Below, one piece after another: positions 1 through 4,507 of a stretch of 5,562 nucleotides of DNA; position 1 is the stretch's first letter, and each line of letters starts with the position of its first letter. Below the pieces are notes generated by a model that made no database searches, was not told the DNA's origin, and saw only the letters and a program-made list of their open reading frames with translations. The translations under genes and the position numbers were made by a program. Origin of the DNA: Planctomycetota bacterium (GTDB lineage: Bacteria > Planctomycetota > PLA2). Location: positions 1-5,562 of the forward strand of contig JAKLKT010000240.1 in assembly GCA_023150495.1 (NCBI GenBank). The letters run 5' to 3'.

Positions 1-94
1 ACTGAGGCGCCGGGGGGGCGCAGGAGACAGAAGTGTTGCATACAGCACTTGTGCCTCCCGCGGCCCCCGTGCGGAGCATCCGTCCCCTGTCGCG

Positions 95-107
95 CCACGC
101 CGCGTGG
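95..107. promoter_or_regulatory. Inverted repeat CCACG-CCG-CGTGG in the promoter spacer
   Basis: The 5-base arms 95-99 and 103-107 are perfectly complementary around a 3-base centre, and the repeat sits between the candidate -35 and -10 elements. Metal-sensing MerR-family activators such as CueR bind dyads in this position, which would fit a copper gene. However, the arms are short, they do not match the CueR operator I know, and such repeats are common in GC-rich DNA. Confidence 0.2.
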
Positions 108-109
108 TC

Positions 110-115
110 TATACT
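110..115 (+). promoter_or_regulatory. Candidate -10 box of the cueP-like gene
   Basis: TATACT matches the sigma-70 -10 consensus at 5 of 6 positions and is one of the few AT-rich spots here. It lies 35 bases before the ATG at 151. The -35 element is poor: CTGTCG at 87-92 gives a 17-base spacer but only 3 of 6 matches, which would suit a promoter needing an activator. The inverted repeat at 95-107 falls inside the spacer. Prediction only. Confidence 0.4.
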
Positions 116-138
116 CTCGATGGGGCTCTCGATCAGGC

Positions 139-144
139 GAGGTG
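139..144 (+). promoter_or_regulatory. Ribosome binding site of the cueP-like gene
   Basis: GAGGTG ends 6 bases before the ATG at 151 and is a good Shine-Dalgarno match. It decides the start: the frame stays open back to an ATG at 49, but that extension has no such site and would put about 34 non-signal-like residues before the signal peptide. Confidence 0.65.
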
Positions 145-150
145 CAGCAC

Positions 151-696
151 ATGGGAACCAGGCGTCTTCTCGCGTTCTCCTCGATCGTCGCCGCGCTGTC
201 ATGGAGCGCATGCGGCGGCGACGGCCCGGTGGACACCCTCGAGGCCCGGATCCGGGGGCTCGACGCCGAAGAGGCCCTCGCCCTCGCCAACGAATGGCGG
301 ACGACCGAGCCGTCCGTCGGCACGACCCTGACCGCGGAGGCGGTGGTGTTCCTCCTCCCCGGCGGGCGTCAGGTCTCCGTCCCGCTGCCTGCGGACACGA
401 TGGTCCTCGCCGTCGCGCCGTACGTCACGTCCACGCACGAGTGCCAGATCCACTCCATCGACGGCTGCGGGGGCGAGATGGCGGGCGTGCCCGTGTGGGT
501 TCACGCAGAGACACCGGACGGCGCCGTTCTCGTGGACGAGTCGATGACACCTATGGACAACGGCTTCATCGAGCTCTGGCTGCCGCGGGACAGCGAGATC
601 GACCTCTCGATCGAGGCCGGGGGGCTCGCCGGGGGGCAGAGAGTCACGACCTTCGCGACGAGCGACACCTGCATCGCGCAGATCAGGCTGCAGTAG
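151..696 (+). CDS. cueP: CueP-like periplasmic copper-binding lipoprotein
   Basis: Predicted 181-residue protein. The N-terminus is a signal sequence (MGTRRLLAF, then a hydrophobic stretch) ending in LSWSAC. Cys21 followed by Gly fits the relaxed lipobox pattern, although Trp at -3 is unusual, so it is probably lipid-anchored and faces the periplasm. The core resembles the CueP family: an acidic-helix region at about 27-50, then LPADTMVLAVAPYVT (79-93), THECQIHSIDGCGGE (95-109) and a late SDTC (171-174). The cysteines are Cys98, Cys106 and Cys174, spaced 8 and 68. As I recall, Salmonella CueP has Cys96, Cys104 and Cys172, which is the same spacing. There CueP binds periplasmic copper and supplies the superoxide dismutase SodCII. 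Copper binding here is inferred from family. No other copper gene is in view. The gene stands alone and converges on the cytochrome gene. Confidence 0.82.
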   Translation: MGTRRLLAFSSIVAALSWSACGGDGPVDTLEARIRGLDAEEALALANEWRTTEPSVGTTLTAEAVVFLLPGGRQVSVPLPADTMVLAVAPYVTSTHECQIHSIDGCGGEMAGVPVWVHAETPDGAVLVDESMTPMDNGFIELWLPRDSEIDLSIEAGGLAGGQRVTTFATSDTCIAQIRLQ

Positions 697-760
697 CGCC
701 ACGGCGAGGGCGGATCACGGTGGACCGGGCCAGGTCCTCGGTCTGCCCATCGCAGGGCGC
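697..760. other. Short convergent intergenic region, weak hairpins
   Basis: These 64 bases separate two converging genes, so transcription from both sides should end here. The only structures I see are GGACC/GGTCC (722-726 and 733-737, 6-base loop) and GCCC/GGGC (745-748 and 755-758, 6-base loop). Neither is followed by a T tract on either strand, so neither is a convincing intrinsic terminator. Confidence 0.3.
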
Positions 761-3583
761 CTACCGGTACTGGAAGACCATCGCGTAGATGATCAGGCCG
801 ATGAGGATGAGGCCGATGCCCAGCGCGATGAACCCGAAGATCCTGAGCCCCCGCTCGACGGGCTTCGGGAACGGATCGACGAGGTGCTCGTCGAGCTTGC
901 CCGCGGCGACGAGCTTCTCGTACTCCTCCGGCCGCTCGAACTTCAGCTCCTCGACCGTCACGCGGCCCGTGAAGATCACCGGGTCCATCGGGAACTTGTC
1001 GGGGCGGAAGTGCGTGTTGAAGAAGTGGATCGTGAAGATGAACGCGACGGCAAGCAGCGCCTCGTCGCTGTGGATGATCGTCGCGACGTTCACCGCGGGG
1101 CCGGGCAGGACGTAGGTGGCGATCTCGGGGAACCAGAGGACGAGGCCGGTGCACCCGATCACGGCCACGCCCCAGAACACGGCGAAGTAGTCGAACTTCT
1201 CCCAGTAGGTCCAGCGGCCGTAGCGCGGCCTCGGCCCGAGCCCGAAGAACCACTTCATCGACGCGACGAAGTCGTCGAGGTCCTTCCGGTTGAACATCAG
1301 CGAGTCGGGGCCGAAGATCATCCGCCGCCAGGTCTTCCCCTGCTGCTTGCGCAGCCGGCTCACCCCGACGATGTGCGAGACGAAGACGCCGACGAGCAGC
1401 ACCGCGGCCACGCGGTGCAGCATGTGCATGGAGTCGAATCCGCCGAGGATCGTGGCCACGACGCTCGCCCACCCGGCGTACGAGAACTTCAGCGTCATGC
1501 CCGAGATCGCCAGCGTGAAGAAGCTGATCAGCATCAGCAGGTGCTGCGTGCGCTGGTAGCGGTCGAACCGCCGGTAGAGCTTCACGCCGGAGGCCTTCGC
1601 GGCGGCGATGGCGGCGGCGCGGTGCGGCCTCCACTCGTCGCGCGTGAGCCACAGGCGGATCAGCCACGCGACGGTGTGGAGGAGGCCGAACGACAGCGTG
1701 CCGATGAGCAGTCCCGTCATGACCCAGAACGACCAGAAGAGCCACGGGTAGGTGTGGCGGTCGTGGTGGGTGGCGTGGGTCAGGTAGCCGGCGAAGCGCC
1801 GGTGCGAGCCGGAGTGGCACTTCGCGCAGGTCTCGACGACGTTCTCGCGGGAGAGCGTCGACTTCGGATCCCACGGCGGCAGGATCCCGTGCGTCCCGTG
1901 GCAGTCGTGGCACTTGGCCGCGCGCTCGGAGCCGAGCCGCGACACCTTCCCATGGAACGTGTCGAAGAAGGTCTCCGACTGCTCCTCGTGGCACCGCCCG
2001 CACTGGTTCACGATGCGCGTCATGAAGTCCGACCGGTCCGTGCGGCTGATCTCGTGGGAGCTGTGGCAGTCGTTGCAGGTCGGGAGCGGGCGGTCCGTCT
2101 TCGCGTTCCCCGGCCAGTGGACGCTCGTCATGAGCGTCTGCTCGACGCCGTGGTGGCACGCGCCGCAGGTGTCGGCGAGCCGCGACGGGTGCACGGTCGA
2201 GTTCGGGTCGGAAGGCGGCAGCTCGCTGTGCGCCGTGTGGCAGCTGATGCAGGTGGCCGTGACGAGGAGCCCGCTCTCCGTCAGCGCGGTGCCGTGGATG
2301 CTCTCGTAGTACGCGCCCGGGATGTCGAGGTCGCCCTTGATCCGTACCGCGGCCCGCTGGCCCTCCTGGTGGCAGCGCGCGCAGAGCGCGGGGACGTTGC
2401 GCGGGAACGTGGGCGAGTCGTGCCGCCGCTTGCTCTTCGTCGCGTGCTTGTCGTGGCAGTCGAGGCACTCCGGCGCGTCGGGGTCGCCCTTCGCGTGGAG
2501 CGTCCCGTGGACGCTCGACTGGTACTGCGTCACCTGGTCGGCGTGGCAGGCGGAGCAGTCGACCCTCTTCTTCACCGTCTCGCACGGGCGCTCGTGCGAC
2601 GGGTCGACGTCGGCGTGGCACTGCGCGCACCCCACGGTCCTCTCCCCGTGCGTCGACGCCGCGTACGCCGCCTCGTCCACGAAGAGGGAGACCGTCTTCC
2701 CGTCGCGCTGCATCGCGAGTTCCGGCTTCCCGTGGCACTCCGACGTGAGGCAGTCCTTGTTCGCGATGTTGCCCGGGTAGAAGACGCGCCGCACCTTGTG
2801 CGGCTGGTGGCAGTCGACGCAGGCCGGGATCTTGTGCGGCTCCTCCTCCCAGAGCTTGCCCTCGATCACCTTCCTGTGGACGAGCTCGATCTGCACGTGG
2901 CACTGCGTGCAGACCTTCGCGACGTTCTCGTGGTGGATGCTCGATCGCGGGTCGGTGTGGGGGAGGATGTCGTGCGACGTGTGGCACGAGGTGCACACCG
3001 CCGTGACGGCGAGCCCCTTCTTGAAGAGGCCCTCGCCGTGCATGCCTTCCGAGTAGTTCTCGAGGATCCTGTCCTGCGGGATCTCGTGCGTGCGCGAGAC
3101 CGGGGATCCCTCGTGGTGGCAGGTCCCGCAGAGCTGCGGGATCCTCATGTGGTTCGTCGGCGCCGCGGGGTCCTCGGGCTTGAGGACGTCGTGGTGGCCG
3201 TGGCAGTCCGAGCAGGTGGGCGCCATCTCGTCGCCCTTCTTGAGCGCCTGGCCGTGGAGGCTCTTCCCGTGCGCCTCGCCCTCCTTGTCGTGGCAGTCGC
3301 CGCAGTTGACCGGCGAAAGCCCCGTCTTGTGCGGGTACTTCTTGACCCCGTCGAGGTCTCCGTGGCAGTCGACGCATCTCTGGCGCGCGTGGACGGACGC
3401 CTTGAGCCTCGCCTCGTCCACGAACATCGAGACGGTCTTGCCCTCCCGCGTCGCCGTGAACTCGCGGTCGTTGTGGCACTCGAGGCACTCCGCGTTGTCC
3501 TGCGCGAGCGCGGGTGCCGCGGCGAGGACGCACACGGCGGCGACCGCGAGGAGGAGGACGCGCGCGCACCCGAGCCCGGTCAT
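761..3583 (-). CDS. Fused 19-heme cytochrome c / cytochrome b quinol-linked oxidoreductase
   Basis: This is a 940-residue inner-membrane protein. Residues 1-27 are a Sec signal peptide (hydrophobic stretch, then ALA-Q). Residues 28-610 are periplasmic, with c-heme motifs beginning at C33, 70, 94, 124, 152, 197, 225, 255, 278, 319, 343, 373, 401, 445, 473, 503, 528, 558 and 586. All are CXXCH except C278, which is CX4CH (CLTSECH). Many other histidines, often in HG pairs, could be second axial ligands. Six membrane helices follow at about 614-644, 679-700, 721-742, 797-818, 834-856 and 912-937, with basic loops on the cytoplasmic side. Likely b-heme ligands include H681, H720 or H723, H737, H838 and H853; this part resembles the FdnI/HydC cytochrome b family. 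The architecture matches Geobacter CbcL, a quinol oxidase of extracellular respiration that has fewer c hemes. Quinol-linked electron transfer is inferred; the acceptor is unknown. Start: the ATG at 3583 sits directly before the signal peptide but has no clear ribosome site. An ATG at 3649 has AAAGGGG 7 bases upstream but adds a proline-rich leader of 22 residues. The frame also opens at a TTG at 3667. Confidence 0.9.
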   Translation of the reverse strand: MTGLGCARVLLLAVAAVCVLAAAPALAQDNAECLECHNDREFTATREGKTVSMFVDEARLKASVHARQRCVDCHGDLDGVKKYPHKTGLSPVNCGDCHDKEGEAHGKSLHGQALKKGDEMAPTCSDCHGHHDVLKPEDPAAPTNHMRIPQLCGTCHHEGSPVSRTHEIPQDRILENYSEGMHGEGLFKKGLAVTAVCTSCHTSHDILPHTDPRSSIHHENVAKVCTQCHVQIELVHRKVIEGKLWEEEPHKIPACVDCHQPHKVRRVFYPGNIANKDCLTSECHGKPELAMQRDGKTVSLFVDEAAYAASTHGERTVGCAQCHADVDPSHERPCETVKKRVDCSACHADQVTQYQSSVHGTLHAKGDPDAPECLDCHDKHATKSKRRHDSPTFPRNVPALCARCHQEGQRAAVRIKGDLDIPGAYYESIHGTALTESGLLVTATCISCHTAHSELPPSDPNSTVHPSRLADTCGACHHGVEQTLMTSVHWPGNAKTDRPLPTCNDCHSSHEISRTDRSDFMTRIVNQCGRCHEEQSETFFDTFHGKVSRLGSERAAKCHDCHGTHGILPPWDPKSTLSRENVVETCAKCHSGSHRRFAGYLTHATHHDRHTYPWLFWSFWVMTGLLIGTLSFGLLHTVAWLIRLWLTRDEWRPHRAAAIAAAKASGVKLYRRFDRYQRTQHLLMLISFFTLAISGMTLKFSYAGWASVVATILGGFDSMHMLHRVAAVLLVGVFVSHIVGVSRLRKQQGKTWRRMIFGPDSLMFNRKDLDDFVASMKWFFGLGPRPRYGRWTYWEKFDYFAVFWGVAVIGCTGLVLWFPEIATYVLPGPAVNVATIIHSDEALLAVAFIFTIHFFNTHFRPDKFPMDPVIFTGRVTVEELKFERPEEYEKLVAAGKLDEHLVDPFPKPVERGLRIFGFIALGIGLILIGLIIYAMVFQYR
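1814..2002 (-). repeat. Internal protein repeat C: three-heme module, hemes 17-19
   Basis: Residues 528-590 have three CXXCH motifs with steps 30 and 28, the same as hemes 3-5 and 11-13. In all three places an HG pair lies exactly 16 residues after the first cysteine (H110, H359, H544). A segment GILPPWDPKSTLSRENVVETC also resembles the heme 6-7 region, so its exact origin within the unit is uncertain. It joins the heme chain to the membrane domain through a His-rich linker (594-610). Confidence 0.7.
2063..2752 (-). repeat. Internal protein repeat B: hemes 9-16 of the cytochrome
   Basis: Residues 278-507 carry eight motifs with steps 41, 24, 30, 28, 44, 28 and 30, matching repeat A except at the first step (41 against 37) and the fifth (44 against 45). 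Part of the first difference comes from the two extra residues in its CX4CH motif. Around hemes 6 and 14, LAVTAVCTSCHTSH and LLVTATCISCHTAH align without gaps. The DNA copies have diverged, so this is an old duplication. Confidence 0.85.
2807..3487 (-). repeat. Internal protein repeat A: hemes 1-8 of the cytochrome
   Basis: Residues 33-259 of the cytochrome carry eight CXXCH motifs. The steps between successive motifs are 37, 24, 30, 28, 45, 28 and 30 residues. Repeat B reproduces this pattern almost exactly. The stretch EGKTVSMFVDEA at 47-58 is a useful landmark, because its partner DGKTVSLFVDEA at 294-305 is identical at 10 of 12 positions. Confidence 0.85.
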
Positions 3584-3596
3584 GTCCAAGACCGGT

Positions 3597-3628
3597 GGGG
3601 GGTGGAGGGGCTCCGGGGGGGCGGGGGG
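3597..3628 (+). other. G-quadruplex-type motif next to the cytochrome start
   Basis: Four G runs, at 3597-3602, 3607-3610, 3615-3621 and 3623-3628, are separated by 4, 4 and 1 bases. They fit the canonical G3+ with 1-7 base loops pattern on the plus strand, which is the template strand for the cytochrome gene. The motif lies 14 bases upstream of the ATG at 3583. If translation instead starts at 3649, the same bases encode a proline-rich leader. Formation in the cell is not shown. Confidence 0.5.
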
Positions 3629-3658
3629 CTTCGCCGCGGGCGCGCGCATGTCCGCGCC

Positions 3659-3670
3659 CCTTTGCAAAGG
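3659..3670. repeat. 12-base perfect palindrome CCTTTGCAAAGG
   Basis: This perfect palindrome lies in the gap between the two leftward genes and is followed on the plus strand by AGGG. Similar cores (runs of C, TTTGCAAA, runs of G) recur as short dispersed repeats in many environmental bacterial genomes, as I recall. It is seen only once here. Its AAAGGGG on the minus strand also doubles as a possible ribosome site for the alternative cytochrome start at 3649. Confidence 0.5.
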
Positions 3671-3677
3671 AGGGTCC

Positions 3678-3708
3678 GGGCCGCTTGCGGAGCGGCCCGC
3701 CAGCGGGC
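3678..3708. other. Two overlapping, mutually exclusive hairpins
   Basis: GGGCCGCT (3678-3685) pairs with AGCGGCCC (3691-3698) around a 5-base loop. GCCCGC (3695-3700) can instead pair with GCGGGC (3703-3708) around 2 bases. The two share bases 3695-3698, so only one can form at a time. No T run follows on either strand, which argues against a standard terminator. They may protect or separate the two parts of a leftward transcript. Confidence 0.45.
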
Positions 3709-3742
3709 GGCGGGGAGGGGTGCGGCCGTTTGCGCGGGCGTT

Positions 3743-3763
3743 CCCCCCCCCGCGCCCCCCCCC
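3743..3763. other. Paired 9-base C runs just after a stop codon
   Basis: Nine C at 3743-3751 and nine at 3755-3763 are separated by GCG. On the minus strand this reads as two G9 runs beginning 4 bases after the TGA stop of the membrane protein gene (3768-3770). Such runs could fold as a quadruplex in the transcript, and their lengths are easily misread in sequencing. They lie outside coding sequence, so length errors would not alter either protein. Confidence 0.5.
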
Positions 3764-3767
3764 TTCT

Positions 3768-4343
3768 TCAGCTCGGCCAGAGGAGGCGGAAGGTGAGCCC
3801 GGTCACGAGCGCGTAGATCCCGCCGTCGATCATCTGCCGGAGGGTGTTGGACCACGGCTGCCCGTGCCAGATCGAATCGAGGATCCGCGAGACGCCGTAC
3901 GCCGAGAAGGCGACGGTGCCGGTCACGCGCATCGCCTCGGCGCCCATGTCGCCGGGCGCGAGCGTGTGCCGCGCGACGTAGGCCGAGACGAAGCTCACGA
4001 GGAGGCAGAACCCGAACCAGAGCCCGAGGTACTTCTGCATCGCGGGCGGCCCGTTCGGCAGGATCGTGACGAGCGCGACGGGGCCCTTCTGGTACTTCGC
4101 CTGCACCGCGGGGTCGCCCATCTGCTTCATGTCCGGGCAGTGGGGCGTGACGTAGACGCCGGGCGCGAGCGCGCCGCCGCCGAGGCCCGCGCGCGCCGCA
4201 TCCTCGTTCGGGAACGGCTTGTAGTCGGCCTTGTGGTACTTGAGGACCATGTGGATGACCGAGCTCGCCGCGAAGACGGCGACGGCCGAGACGACCACCG
4301 GGAGCCACAGGCTTCCGAACGGCATCGTGTTTCCGAAGGGCAT
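3768..4343 (-). CDS. Conserved four-helix membrane protein of unknown function
   Basis: 191 residues. Membrane helices are predicted at about 12-34, 106-125, 138-155 and 172-188. After helix 1 comes HMVLKYHKADYKPFPNEDAA (31-50). A soluble loop of about 70 residues follows, with GVYVTPHCPDMKQMGD (62-77) and KGPVALVTILPNGPPAM (86-102). The C-terminal part has SIWHGQPWSNTLRQMIDG (157-174). I recognise this order of motifs from a family of hypothetical membrane proteins in several environmental phyla, but I know no function or family number. His, Cys and Met in the loop could bind metal; that is speculation. The start at 4343 is supported by AAGGAG 8 bases upstream. A second ATG at 4325 lies in a near copy of the first codons. 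It is the upstream gene of the pair and could share a transcript with the cytochrome, but the 184-base gap makes a functional link uncertain. Confidence 0.78.
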   Translation of the reverse strand: MPFGNTMPFGSLWLPVVVSAVAVFAASSVIHMVLKYHKADYKPFPNEDAARAGLGGGALAPGVYVTPHCPDMKQMGDPAVQAKYQKGPVALVTILPNGPPAMQKYLGLWFGFCLLVSFVSAYVARHTLAPGDMGAEAMRVTGTVAFSAYGVSRILDSIWHGQPWSNTLRQMIDGGIYALVTGLTFRLLWPS

Positions 4344-4351
4344 CGCGGAAT

Positions 4352-4357
4352 CTCCTT
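4352..4357 (-). promoter_or_regulatory. Ribosome binding site of the membrane protein gene
   Basis: AAGGAG on the minus strand ends 8 bases before the ATG at 4343. It is the clearest Shine-Dalgarno match in the window and favours 4343 over the second ATG at 4325. Confidence 0.7.
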
Positions 4358-4367
4358 GTGGGCCGCG

Positions 4368-4373
4368 ATTCTA
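4368..4373 (-). promoter_or_regulatory. Candidate -10 box for the leftward genes
   Basis: TAGAAT on the minus strand matches the -10 consensus at 5 of 6 positions and would start a transcript about 17 bases before the ATG at 4343, just upstream of the ribosome site. No -35 box is found at 17 bases; TTGCAC (4385-4390) is too close, at 11. It is the only AT-rich site upstream of either leftward gene, so it may serve both. Confidence 0.35.
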
Positions 4374-4394
4374 GCCGGTGCGGCGTGCAACGGC

Positions 4395-4425
4395 CTTTCC
4401 GGCGGCCCGAAAGCCCCTTGCGGGG
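4395..4425. other. Small hairpins in the divergent intergenic region
   Basis: CTTTC (4395-4399) can pair with GAAAG (4409-4413) around 9 bases. Directly after it, CCCC (4414-4417) pairs with part of the G run at 4422-4428 around TTGC. The two lie side by side, upstream of the kinase on the plus strand and of the membrane protein gene on the minus strand. The stems are short, so a role as an operator or RNA structure is not supported. Confidence 0.2.
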
Positions 4426-4492
4426 GGGATCGAGGGAACGCGCCCGGAGAGGGGGGGACGGTTTGGTCCCCGAGTTGCGTTCCGTGTACCGT

Positions 4493-4497
4493 GGGAG
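4493..4497 (+). promoter_or_regulatory. Ribosome binding site of the kinase gene
   Basis: GGGAG lies 7 bases before a GTG at 4505 and 10 before the ATG at 4508. Either codon may be the start, a difference of one residue. No convincing promoter is visible; TTGGTC (4463-4468) and TACCGT (4487-4492), 18 bases apart, are each only 3 of 6 matches. Confidence 0.5.
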
Positions 4498-4507
4498 ACA
4501 CGGCGTG

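Noticed and set aside
31..54. Inverted repeats AAGTG/CACTT and GCAC/GTGC upstream of the cueP-like promoter
   Set aside because: The arms are 4-5 bases, overlap each other and lie well upstream of the -35 region. I cannot separate them from chance.
49..150. An N-terminal extension of the CueP-like protein to the ATG at 49
   Set aside because: The ATG at 151 has a good ribosome site and starts a proper signal sequence. The extension would bury that signal and overlap the candidate promoter.
722..758. Intrinsic terminators between the convergent genes
   Set aside because: The stems are only 4-5 base pairs and no T run follows on either strand.
1808..3496. Regular recurring GTGGCA-type patterns at intervals, considered as a CRISPR-like or DNA repeat array
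   Set aside because: They are the reverse complement of CXXCH codons (TGCCAC and similar). Spacing follows the protein repeat, the intervening bases are coding, and no identical repeat units exist.
501..3569. A 1022-codon minus-strand frame overlapping the cytochrome in another phase
   Set aside because: The product is extremely rich in Arg and Pro, has no heme motifs and runs into the opposite-strand cueP-like gene. It is a composition artefact.
151..3583. A functional link between the copper protein and the cytochrome because they adjoin
   Set aside because: The genes converge and share no promoter, so adjacency alone does not support a joint system.
884..3796. A 970-codon open frame on the plus strand, opposite the cytochrome gene
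   Set aside because: It is a shadow of the GC-rich cytochrome gene. Its product is a low-complexity string rich in Arg, Val and Ala with no recognisable domain, while the minus-strand frame has 19 heme motifs, a signal peptide and membrane helices.
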